From the NCBI GenBank assembly GCA_963715785.1, contig OY970276.1:3162001-3226000 (forward strand): 64,000 nucleotides of DNA, in the 5' to 3' direction. The position numbers were made by a program, and so were the translations under genes. Below, piece after piece: positions 18,153 to 26,087 of this stretch (the stretch's first letter is position 1; every line of letters begins with the position of its first letter). The notes under the pieces are model-generated. The model was not told where the DNA came from, searched no databases, and worked only from the letters and a program-made list of their open reading frames with translations. The DNA comes from LD21 sp963715785 (GTDB lineage Bacteria > Bacteroidota > Bacteroidia > Bacteroidales > VadinHA17).

Positions 18153-18449
18153 TTATTTAGGGAGCTTCTTTAAAAACTTCCCGGCTTTGTCGTAAACCAG
18201 AGTCTCTGAAGCAGTCCCTTTGGTAACGACTACAAGAAATACCTGTGCACTGTTTTCCATAGCAGTCGAAGCTTTCTCGATAGTGTATCCGGGATATTCC
18301 TTTGCTACATTATCTGTTACAGCTTTCGGAAGGCTGCTGACACTAACTGTGCTATTCATAGATTTCATCTTGCTGTGTGTCGTATCGACCTGCGCATTCA
18401 CAGCGAGTACAGACATTGCAAGTACCATCATTAATATGATCTTCTTCAT
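18153..18449 (-). CDS. PepSY-like (DUF2874) secreted protein, paralogue 1
   Basis: A 98-residue periplasmic protein with a signal peptide (MKKIILMMVLAMSVLAVNAQ). The mature 78 residues hold one PepSY-like unit: LPKAVTDNVAKEYPGYTIEKA, then a strand pair ending LVYDKAGKFLKKLP. This matches the DUF2874/BLIP-like small domain common in Bacteroidota, where it is often controlled by two-component systems; the molecular role is not known. A second copy of this gene type is at 23528-23863, about 40% identical over the domain by eye. Both have the same upstream box at the same distance, so they are probably one regulon. It has its own strong terminator. Confidence 0.8.
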   Translation of the reverse strand: MKKIILMMVLAMSVLAVNAQVDTTHSKMKSMNSTVSVSSLPKAVTDNVAKEYPGYTIEKASTAMENSAQVFLVVVTKGTASETLVYDKAGKFLKKLPK

Positions 18450-18477
18450 AATATTAAGTTTTAAATTATTAATGCTG

Positions 18478-18514
18478 CAAATCTATTACCAGATTCTGAA
18501 GTAAGTCTGAAGTT
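18478..18514 (-). promoter_or_regulatory. Promoter and direct-repeat box of PepSY-like gene 1
   Basis: On the minus strand a 26-bp box (18514-18489) contains ACTTCAGA twice, 11 bp apart, then three bases and the -7 box TAGATTTG (18485-18478). The box takes the place of the -33 element, as expected for an activator of the OmpR/PhoB type. The same 26 bases recur before the paralogue at 23903-23928. Confidence 0.7.
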
Positions 18515-18626
18515 ATTAAAAATTAACTTCGAATTATTGATAAATTTAAAATGCGTTTAAAATTCAGCTTGGCTGAATAATGCTGAAATGATCTGAGTTA
18601 TTTTCAGAATAACTGATACTCTCTCA

Positions 18627-21600
18627 CTATCGTCCTGAAGGCTGCACAATTTTTACATACCTGGTATAATAGGTTTGGAGCTTCGAAGACAACGAATCTG
18701 CAAGTTCGGTTTTCCCGGCAGTTCTGCAAGCATCTGCAGCCTGCGAAGTATACTGAATTGCAGTCTGAACCTCATAGCCGGCAGACGAAATTATATCGGG
18801 CTTCTGCTTAAAATAATAATCGAGCTTCTCAAAATAGTATTTGCTAAGGTTCCTTGTCAGCTCAGCTGCTTTATCTTTCGCACCTGCATTGACATACGCC
18901 TCAATTATCTCGGGAACGTACATATCATATGATAATTTCTCAATGGGAAAGGTTTTCATGCAATAATCAAGCACCCCAAGTGCTTTTTCATCCTTGCCTT
19001 CAGCCGACAGTGCATTGGCCAGCCTTGCATAATTATAGCGTGCCTTTATCACAAGTAAATTCCTCTTGTGGTTGTAATCAAGATAAACTCCCTTCTCGCT
19101 GGCGCCCCGCCAGACAAACTTCTCCATCAGATTTTTATAGAGGATATCGGTATCGATGCGGCCATACCTGAGCCAGCTTTTGTTCTCAGACTTAATTGGC
19201 ACAAGCCTGTAGGCAAGTCCTTCGAGCTGAAAATATTCTTCAAGCCCCAGAGCATCCTCCTGGTAACCGGTAACATAGTAAATAGGCCGTTTCCAATCAT
19301 TGTGAGCGAGAATGTCGAGAATAATCAGCGAGCTTTTCATAATCGCACTGCCCTTAAGATGGATATCTATATATGGAACAATTTTGTCAGCATCTTCCGG
19401 CTTTACAGTGCCTGATGCCAGCACCTTCGCAGCATCGACAGGGATCCTGATTGTTCTGGAAGGTATATTGTCGAGGAGCTCTGTTTCAGAAACTTGCAGC
19501 TTGGTAGCTTTATTATCGCTTTTTATCCAGTCAATGACGGTAGAAATATCAACGGGATCCTTGCTTTTTTCAACTATATAGACCTGATTATTTACCCCAT
19601 CGTAATATTTACTTTCCGGAAGAGTGATTGGCAGAGGATCGGATTCATGCGATTTATCCTTCATTTCGTTGATATACCAGTCGGTATTCAGAAGCATCAG
19701 GTTGCAAATCCTCACATCGGTTCGTTTTCCCTCAACTTCCTGGGCATACCATAGCGGGAAGGTGTCATTATCACCGTTTGTAAAGAGTATTGCATCGGGT
19801 GCACATGTATTGAGGTAATCGAAGGCTATATCCCTTGTAAGATACCGGCCGGAACGGTCATGATCGTCCCAGTTCTGAGAACCCATTATAACCGGAACAG
19901 CCAGAAAACAAAGAACTCCTGCAACACTGGCGGCAATTGGTTCCTTAAAAAGCCGGGTCAGTTTTTCAAAGATTGCGATCACACCTATCCCTACCCAAAC
20001 AGAAAAGAAATAGAAAGAGCCGGCATAGGCATAATCGCGTTCCCGTGGCTGATCGGGATACTGGTTCAGATATAAGACTATTGCCAGCCCGGTCATGAAA
20101 AAAAGAAGCAGAATGACACCCCAGAATTTATTATCCCGTTTAAAATGATATGTCATGCCTATAAGGCCCAGAATAAGCGGAAGCAGGTAATAGACATTGC
20201 GTGAAGGATCATTTTTCATGTCGGGAGGCATGTCTGAGGAACCTACCCTTGGTTCATCAAGAAAATTAATGCCAGTGATCCAGTTGCCGTTCACGACATC
20301 ACCGGTACCCTGGGTATCATTTTGTCTTCCCGAAAAATTCCACAGGAAATATCTGAAATACATATATCCGATCTGGTAGGAGAACATGAATCGTAAATTC
20401 TCAATAAATGTTGGTCTGCGGATTGTCTTGGTCTTTCCCGATTCATCGGTTACCTGGATAGGGATCCCTTTCATTTTTGACCAGATTTGGTATTCCTGGG
20501 CATGATCACTATCTTCACTCCACATTCTCGGAAACAGAGTTTCAAACCTGGGATCGTATTCAATATCAATGTCATGACTCGTTATTACATACTTGCCATT
20601 TACGTCATTATATCTTGGTTTCCCGTCTTTTGAACCTATTCTGGGTGCATTAAAATAGGGCCCATAAAATAATGGTCTGTCACCATACTGCTCGCGGTTG
20701 AGAAAATACAGGAGATTGAATGGGTTGGAAGGGTCATTTTCATTCAGCGGAGGATTAGCCGACGCCCGTATTACCATTATTGCATTTGATGAGAAGCCAA
20801 TGAGTATTACTGCCACTATTGTAAGGGTGGTATTAAGCACAACTCTGTATTTTCCTGAAATGAACCATACTGCATAAGCAAGAACTCCGATCATCAGTAT
20901 GTTAAATATAGCTGAACCTGTTAATACCCATATCCCGCTCAGAAAAAGAGCCACGAAGGAGAATATTGCTGTCTTCCTGACATTCGAACCATCGAGTGTT
21001 GATTTTATTGCGAGAATGAAAAAGACTATCAGCAGGAGTGATTGAAAAATCATGCCGCTGTTTATTGGAAGCCCCAGGGCATTTACGAAAAACAGGTCAA
21101 ACCTGGATGCTATAGCAACAACTCCGGGCCTGATGCCATACATCAGCAAAGCCAGGATCAGGATTGAGGTGGAGAGTGCTATGAAAAAGCCTTTCCATGA
21201 GAATTCATGTTTTCTGAAATAATAGACAAGTCCGATTGCGGGTATTGTCAGAAGATTAAGAAGATGAACCTCTATGGCCAGTCCTATGAGAAAAGCAATC
21301 AGTATTATCCACCTGTCAGCATATTTTTCATCGGCTACATCCTCCCATTTTAGTATAGCCCAGAATACAAGCGCCGTAAAGAACGCAGATGAAGCAAAAA
21401 CTATCGCTTCGACGGCGGAGAACCAGAATGAATCTGAAAAGCTGAATGCAATTGATCCGACCAGACCTGAAGCCATGACAGCGATTATTCTTCCTGTGGT
21501 GTACTGCTCTTCAGTTTTCAGGAGGATCTTTTTTGCAAGATGTGTAATGCTCCAGAAGAGAAAGAGAACGGCAAATGCGCTGGCCAGAGCTGACATGGAG

Positions 21601-21845
21601 TTCATCATCGCAGCAACTTTTGAGACATTACTGCCTGCAAACAGGGAGAAAAACCTAGCCATAATCATAAATACCGGATTTCCCGGGGGATGTCCGACCT
21701 CCATTCTGAATGCCGAAGAAATGAATTCGCTGCAGTCCCAAAGGCTGGTCGTAGGCTCGATCGTCATCAGGTAGGTGAAAGCGGCAATAGCAAAGGCAAC
21801 CCAACCTGTTACATTGTTTATCAGTCTGTAGTGTTTCGCTTGCAT
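18627..21845 (-). CDS. GT117 / DUF2723 membrane glycosyltransferase-like protein
   Basis: A 1072-residue polytopic membrane protein. The N-terminal half has about twelve transmembrane helices; the first loop carries SLWDCSEFISSA (D37, E40) and then VGHPPGNPVF, the acidic motif and GHPPG signature of the DUF2723 family. This family is classed as GT117 and includes the human O-mannosyltransferase TMEM260, so a lipid-linked sugar transfer to exported proteins is plausible. The C-terminal 450 residues are soluble, with a TPR-like end (ALGVLDYCMKTFPIEKL and on). The FTNGDNDTFPLWYAQEV segment is typical of Bacteroidota members. It starts at the ATG at 21845. The acceptor protein is unknown; T9SS surface proteins in this window are candidates only by inference. 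Confidence 0.85.
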   Translation of the reverse strand: MQAKHYRLINNVTGWVAFAIAAFTYLMTIEPTTSLWDCSEFISSAFRMEVGHPPGNPVFMIMARFFSLFAGSNVSKVAAMMNSMSALASAFAVLFLFWSITHLAKKILLKTEEQYTTGRIIAVMASGLVGSIAFSFSDSFWFSAVEAIVFASSAFFTALVFWAILKWEDVADEKYADRWIILIAFLIGLAIEVHLLNLLTIPAIGLVYYFRKHEFSWKGFFIALSTSILILALLMYGIRPGVVAIASRFDLFFVNALGLPINSGMIFQSLLLIVFFILAIKSTLDGSNVRKTAIFSFVALFLSGIWVLTGSAIFNILMIGVLAYAVWFISGKYRVVLNTTLTIVAVILIGFSSNAIMVIRASANPPLNENDPSNPFNLLYFLNREQYGDRPLFYGPYFNAPRIGSKDGKPRYNDVNGKYVITSHDIDIEYDPRFETLFPRMWSEDSDHAQEYQIWSKMKGIPIQVTDESGKTKTIRRPTFIENLRFMFSYQIGYMYFRYFLWNFSGRQNDTQGTGDVVNGNWITGINFLDEPRVGSSDMPPDMKNDPSRNVYYLLPLILGLIGMTYHFKRDNKFWGVILLLFFMTGLAIVLYLNQYPDQPRERDYAYAGSFYFFSVWVGIGVIAIFEKLTRLFKEPIAASVAGVLCFLAVPVIMGSQNWDDHDRSGRYLTRDIAFDYLNTCAPDAILFTNGDNDTFPLWYAQEVEGKRTDVRICNLMLLNTDWYINEMKDKSHESDPLPITLPESKYYDGVNNQVYIVEKSKDPVDISTVIDWIKSDNKATKLQVSETELLDNIPSRTIRIPVDAAKVLASGTVKPEDADKIVPYIDIHLKGSAIMKSSLIILDILAHNDWKRPIYYVTGYQEDALGLEEYFQLEGLAYRLVPIKSENKSWLRYGRIDTDILYKNLMEKFVWRGASEKGVYLDYNHKRNLLVIKARYNYARLANALSAEGKDEKALGVLDYCMKTFPIEKLSYDMYVPEIIEAYVNAGAKDKAAELTRNLSKYYFEKLDYYFKQKPDIISSAGYEVQTAIQYTSQAADACRTAGKTELADSLSSKLQTYYTRYVKIVQPSGR

Positions 21846-22089
21846 TTACTTAGGGTATAATTATAGGAAAATCAATAAATTGATAGCAGCACTAAATTAA
21901 TTATTTTTTCACAGATACTGAATAAAGCGCTGATATACTGTTTTCATTCTATTAAACAAAGTTTATAATGATGATGTTAACGACAGGAGCATTATTTTTA
22001 TAAATACATTCAGGATAACCTTCGGAATGGATTTATAAATAGAAGTCACTTAGATTAAAAAAATCGAAGAAGCTGCCTTATATTAAAAT

Positions 22090-22872
22090 TCAGAAAATCA
22101 GATTCCTGGCAGTTTTCAGCGGAATATTTTGTGAAAATGATTTTTCCCTGCATGAATAATTAAATACCACAAACATCATCGCAATCTCATTTGTAATTGC
22201 CTGGATAAATACGCGTTCCTCCTGTGTTATCTGCTCCACTGGTAAGATGCAACAGCACAAAACGTTCAGATTCTGAGGATTTGACACTACCGTGGTAAAC
22301 GGAGGACATTCCTGCTGTTCCACGATCATTTTATTGCCAATATGCGGATAATCAGTGATTAGCCCCCGCCTGGTTTCCATTTGTTCGCTTATTGTTTTTC
22401 CGTTGCTGCAGTTAATAATCCTGAATAAGACCCAATCGGAATTTACTATTCCAAGCACATGGTCGCAGAAATACTGAAAGGTCTTTTTGAAATCATTTTT
22501 TGATTCGGGAAACCTAATGGTATTGTTAAAAATAGATTTAATTTCCTGGATCTGAACATTGATCTTTCCGATATACTTGCAAGAGTCGTCGAGAGTGGTC
22601 TTGGCTAATTGTTTATCCTCGCTTATTTTCTTCACCATTTCCTTTTGTCTCGACGCCTCCTTTCTGTACAGGTTCAGTATCAGAATACTCAGAATAAATG
22701 AAATACCAAGGAGAGTGCCTTCAATTATCTCCTCCTCAATAATCATTTTATCGGTTATCCTGAAGGGGCCACTGATTAACTTAGGGATATATACAATAAC
22801 TGCAAAAAGGATAATATATACAACCAGGTATATTACCTGAAGGACGGAGGGATGAAAGTTTAATTTTTTCAT
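22090..22872 (-). CDS. Two-helix membrane protein with coiled coil, unknown function
   Basis: A 260-residue protein starting with two transmembrane helices (about 12-30 and 50-70) joined by a short periplasmic loop (KLISGPFRITDKMIIEEE). A basic, charged coiled-coil linker (about 70-115) leads to a cytoplasmic domain of about 130 residues with alternating strands and helices (GIVNSDWVLFRIINCSNGK, ITQEERVFIQAITNEIAMMF). That layout resembles a GAF-like sensor joined to the membrane, but without a kinase or cyclase output. I do not recognise the family. The gene stands alone, with more than 200 bp free on each side. Confidence 0.6.
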   Translation of the reverse strand: MKKLNFHPSVLQVIYLVVYIILFAVIVYIPKLISGPFRITDKMIIEEEIIEGTLLGISFILSILILNLYRKEASRQKEMVKKISEDKQLAKTTLDDSCKYIGKINVQIQEIKSIFNNTIRFPESKNDFKKTFQYFCDHVLGIVNSDWVLFRIINCSNGKTISEQMETRRGLITDYPHIGNKMIVEQQECPPFTTVVSNPQNLNVLCCCILPVEQITQEERVFIQAITNEIAMMFVVFNYSCREKSFSQNIPLKTARNLIF

Positions 22873-23163
22873 GATTTATAAAATTAACCTCAGCAGTATA
22901 ACTTTCTCCCGAAAATTTAATTGTGTCAGATTGAATCTTTTTAAGACCCGGTCAAAGCTTATTAGCCATTACAAACAGATATGAAACATACAGGATCAGA
23001 GATGATGGTGTTGCGGTTTTAAAGGCCACAACCAATGGATAATCAAATATAAATCAGGAAGATGTTTCGCTTTTTTAAATCCTTAAAGGCCTTCAATAAT
23101 GCAAATATTATTCCCTGCCGCAGGTTTACCCGGCAGTTGCTTTTATTTCGAGAGAAGCTTCAG

Positions 23164-23370
23164 TTATTTTTTATCAGCGGGTTTAATTTCGACTTTTTCA
23201 TTCTCCTCGTCCTTTTTTTCCGGTTCATCATTAAGAGCTGAAGCTTTTTTAAACTCTTTCATTCCCTGACCAATCCCCTTCATCAGTTCCGGAATTTTTT
23301 TACCCCCGAATAATAAAACTATCACAAGAATTATTAAAATGAGGTGCATCGGACTACTAAAATCTAGCAT
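23164..23370 (-). CDS. tatA: TatA/E family twin-arginine translocase subunit
   Basis: A 68-residue protein with the TatA layout: a short periplasmic N-terminus, one transmembrane helix (MHLILIILVIVLLFGGKKIP), the FGGKKIPEL hinge, an amphipathic helix (MKGIGQGMKEFKKA) and a highly charged Lys/Glu tail. TatA oligomers form the protein-conducting part of the Tat pathway for folded, cofactor-bearing proteins. TatC is not adjacent and not in the window, which is common in Bacteroidota. A CTGCCG/CGGCAG hairpin near 23117-23138 lies past the stop but has no clear U tract. Confidence 0.92.
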   Translation of the reverse strand: MLDFSSPMHLILIILVIVLLFGGKKIPELMKGIGQGMKEFKKASALNDEPEKKDEENEKVEIKPADKK

Positions 23371-23527
23371 ACTTAATTTAATTAATTATATATATTACTT
23401 ATAACGGTTATTTACAATCTTTAATATCTGATAAAAGAAAAAGTCCATCCATTGCACCGCCAGGATCCATGGATAGACTTTATGCACTTAAGGTATTAAT
23501 ATAGCATTTCTCTCTTCCAGCTCCGGA

Positions 23528-23863
23528 TTATTTTTTCTTCGGAGTCTTATGAGAGGCCATTGGTTTTTCAGGAAGCTTCTTAACAAACATGCCATTACTG
23601 TCATATACCAGGGTCTCTTTCATAGTACCCTTTTCAACCATTACATGAGTAGTGGTGACATTATTTGCCGTAACGCTTTCTGCATCCTTAATAGTATAAC
23701 CGGCATAATCTTTATTGATATTGTCAGTTATAGTCTTAGGAAGATCAGCTACCTTTATCATGGTCTTGGAAGGCTTTGAACCAGTAGCCGGTGTCTTAGC
23801 AACCTGCGCATTAACAGCTACAGCTGCCATCATTAATACCAATACAAATAATACTTTTTTCAT
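23528..23863 (-). CDS. PepSY-like (DUF2874) secreted protein, paralogue 2
   Basis: A 111-residue periplasmic protein with a signal peptide (MKKVLFVLVLMMAAVAVNAQ) and one PepSY-like unit: LPKTITDNINKDYAGYTIKDA followed by ETLVYDSNGMFVKKLPEKP. It differs from the copy at 18153-18449 by a longer Thr/Ser/Lys-rich linker after the signal and a basic tail (SHKTPKKK). The shared pattern LPK-x-(I/V)-TDN and (E)TLVYD-x-x-G-x-F-x-KKLP makes them clear paralogues. The promoter region carries the same 26-bp direct-repeat box as the first copy. Function is unknown. Confidence 0.8.
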   Translation of the reverse strand: MKKVLFVLVLMMAAVAVNAQVAKTPATGSKPSKTMIKVADLPKTITDNINKDYAGYTIKDAESVTANNVTTTHVMVEKGTMKETLVYDSNGMFVKKLPEKPMASHKTPKKK

Positions 23864-23891
23864 AATTTATAAATTATATGGTTTAACATGC

Positions 23892-23928
23892 CAAAATTAT
23901 GGCCAGATTCTGAAGTAAGTCTGAAGTT
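23892..23928 (-). promoter_or_regulatory. Promoter and direct-repeat box of PepSY-like gene 2
   Basis: On the minus strand the 26-bp box (23928-23903) is identical to the one at 18489-18514, with ACTTCAGA repeated 11 bp apart. Three bases later comes TAATTTTG (23899-23892), a TAnnTTTG -7 box. In both genes the box begins exactly 40 bp before the ATG. Confidence 0.7.
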
Positions 23929-24130
23929 GTGAATGTTTAACATATAATTAAGTTTTGTGTTAAAATTCTACGACAAAGCTTAATTAGCTTCTGCATTAAC
24001 AAAACAGGAAGAGAAATGTTCGGTTTTTTTCTAGAAATTCAGAGTTCCGGAAAAGGAAAGGAGAAGGACATTATTTACAGGTCTTTAAATCAATTCAGGG
24101 AATTACAAAATAAAAATAAATTGACTCCCT

Positions 24131-24940
24131 TCAGGTATAAATATCCTTTCTGAGATAGATACGGTATGATAGTCCGGTCAGCAGCAGTGAGATACCTATA
24201 AAATAAGCCAGATCCCATAAATCAAGTGAATATGAAGGACTTATGGCAGCCACATTTGCAAAGCTGAAAGGACTCAGATAACCTATATTTGATGCGTTTG
24301 GGGTGATCTTTGAAAGAGTGTAAACAAAATAAAAAAATAAAACGAGCCCTATACTTAAGGTGGTAATCGGCTTTGCCCTTTTTACCAGTGTGGACATAAA
24401 AAGGCCAATTGCTCCAAACAGGATATTTAACAATAGTGTGTAGACTGATAAAATAATAAATGCTTTTATGCTGAAAGGGCTCTTTTTAAACAGTTCCATA
24501 CAGATAAAACCTGCCAGAGCTGTTACAATATTAAGCAGAAATACGTTAAGTAAGGCGACGGCAAGCTTGCTTAGAAAGATGTCACTACGGCTTAAAGGAC
24601 GTGTCAGAAGGTATTCTGCGGTCTTGTCATATTCTTCCTTTAGCAGGATATTTGAGGAAAGAACAATAGAGAAGATACTCCCAAGCACCATCATGTAGAT
24701 GATATTATTGACCGAATAGAATCCTAGTATTGAAAGCAGGTCATTGAAATTTGAAATGCCCTTGAACTCCAGGGCTCCTTTCGGAACAATACTCAGCATA
24801 CCTGCAATTTTTGACTGGTTCTCCAAAAATGTGCGGTAGACCGACATTGTCAGGACAATGAGAAATGTGATTACGGTCATCCATATCATCAGACTGAATG
24901 CATTTTTCTTCATCTCCTTTAAAAACAGGTTTCGGTTCAT
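24131..24940 (-). CDS. ABC transporter permease (ABC-2 type)
   Basis: A 269-residue inner-membrane protein with six hydrophobic segments. The pattern is that of ABC-2-like permeases: a first helix (NAFSLMIWMTVITFLIVLTMS), a large loop, then EEYDKTAEYLLTRPLSRSDIFLSK, which is the cytoplasmic coupling helix conserved in bacteriocin- and Nos-type exporters (E-x-x-x-x-T-x-x-x-L-x-x-P-x-S-R). It starts 11 bp after the stop of the ATP-binding gene, so the two form an operon and a transporter of two ATPases and two permeases. The cargo cannot be read from the sequence; these small two-gene exporters are often of the drug, bacteriocin or copper-accessory type. Confidence 0.85.
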   Translation of the reverse strand: MNRNLFLKEMKKNAFSLMIWMTVITFLIVLTMSVYRTFLENQSKIAGMLSIVPKGALEFKGISNFNDLLSILGFYSVNNIIYMMVLGSIFSIVLSSNILLKEEYDKTAEYLLTRPLSRSDIFLSKLAVALLNVFLLNIVTALAGFICMELFKKSPFSIKAFIILSVYTLLLNILFGAIGLFMSTLVKRAKPITTLSIGLVLFFYFVYTLSKITPNASNIGYLSPFSFANVAAISPSYSLDLWDLAYFIGISLLLTGLSYRIYLRKDIYT

Positions 24941-24951
24941 CTGATTTATGT

Positions 24952-25845
24952 TTAGCTTTTGTAATAATGCAGGAAAATTTCATCGAGTGATGGTTCTTCA
25001 ACCATCAGGTTATTAACCTTCTTTCCGGCTAAAAAAGCAATAAGCTCATTGATATTGCCGGAGTACATGAATGACAATGTGTTAATTCCGGGAAGCGAGT
25101 TTAAGCTTTCGACACCCGGGATCGGAAGATTCTCGAGGTCTGTTTTATCACCGAACTCAATACGCACCTTTTTAAGCTGTTTCTTTCGCAGGTTGTCAAT
25201 ATCCTCAAGCTGAATTATTCTGCCCTGCTTTATTATAGCTACTCTTCTGCAGAGGATCTGGACCTCGCTAAGTATATGTGAAGAAAAGAAGATTGTCATT
25301 CCCCGTTTGTTCTCTGAACGAAGCAATTCGAAAAATACGGATTGCATAAGCGGGTCGAGCCCTGTTGTAGGCTCATCGAGGATGAGAAGCTTAGGACTAT
25401 GAAGGAGACTCTGCACTATTGAAACTTTCTTCCGGTTGCCGAGAGAGAGCTCTGCAATTTTCCTGTTCAGATCGAGTTCAAATAATGCTGACAAGTCAGA
25501 AATCCTCTTTTCGCCATTACTGACATTATAAAATCGGATACAATAATTCAGGAACTCACTTACATTCATCGACAAATATGAATTGGCATCAGAGGGAATA
25601 TAACCCACAAAATTCTTGATTTTCTTTGTATCCTTTATCACATCCATTCCCATTATACTGGCGCTTCCGCCGGAAGGGAATATCATGTTCATCAAAATGC
25701 GGATGGTTGTCGACTTGCCGGCTCCGTTTGGGCCGATAAAACCGAAGATCTCTCCTTCATCAATCTCCAGGTTAATATGCTCAATACCCCTGGCTTTTCC
25801 GTAAAATTTTGAGAGATCTGTTATAGAGAGTACCGGTATACCCAT
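24952..25845 (-). CDS. ABC transporter ATP-binding protein
   Basis: A 297-residue ATPase that powers the permease encoded just downstream. Walker A is GPNGAGKST (about 38-46), the signature motif LSLGNRKKVSIVQSLL lies near 134, Walker B with the catalytic Glu is LLILDEPTTGLDPL, and the switch histidine is in FFSSHILSEV. The signature is LSLGN rather than LSGGQ, as in many ABC-2 (CcmA/NatA-type) ATPases. A C-terminal domain of about 80 residues ending in EPSLDEIFLHYY is typical of this subgroup. A -7 box is found at 25891-25898, directly below a block of GTTGAAAA-type repeats. Confidence 0.9.
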   Translation of the reverse strand: MGIPVLSITDLSKFYGKARGIEHINLEIDEGEIFGFIGPNGAGKSTTIRILMNMIFPSGGSASIMGMDVIKDTKKIKNFVGYIPSDANSYLSMNVSEFLNYCIRFYNVSNGEKRISDLSALFELDLNRKIAELSLGNRKKVSIVQSLLHSPKLLILDEPTTGLDPLMQSVFFELLRSENKRGMTIFFSSHILSEVQILCRRVAIIKQGRIIQLEDIDNLRKKQLKKVRIEFGDKTDLENLPIPGVESLNSLPGINTLSFMYSGNINELIAFLAGKKVNNLMVEEPSLDEIFLHYYKS

Positions 25846-25890
25846 GATATCTTTTATTACTTAGACCGTTAAGAAGAAAAATTCCATATT

Positions 25891-25898
25891 CAAATATA
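25891..25898 (-). promoter_or_regulatory. -7 box of the ABC transporter operon
   Basis: TATATTTG on the minus strand matches TAnnTTTG and lies 46 bp before the ATP-binding gene's ATG. No TTG is found at -33; the repeat block begins there instead. Confidence 0.45.
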
Positions 25899-25909
25899 AT
25901 AACAATAAG

Positions 25910-26052
25910 GGTTGAAAGGTCGAAAAGTTGAAAAGTAGAAGGGTTGAAAAGTTGAATTTTGGTTTGAGGCGTGCGGCGTGAGGCGTGAGGCTTAAACCTT
26001 TAAAAGTTTAAACCTTTAAACAGTTTGTTGACAAGTTGAAAAGTTGAAAAGC
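25910..26052. repeat. Composite low-complexity repeat (GTTGAAAA / GGCGTGAGGC / TTTAAACC)
   Basis: Three kinds of short direct repeats lie side by side: GTTGAAAA-type units (25910-25957 and 26027-26050), GGCGTGAGGC-type units (25966-25991) and TTTAAACCTTTAAA-type units (25992-26022). The first kind recurs at 28390-28452 on the other side of the helicase gene. The second and third recur together, in inverted orientation, at 53053-53130. They look like a dispersed repeat family of this genome rather than a coding or phage feature. Confidence 0.75.
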
Positions 26053-26087
26053 GAGTTCAGTGATTTTACTAAATCTCAAATGATTAT

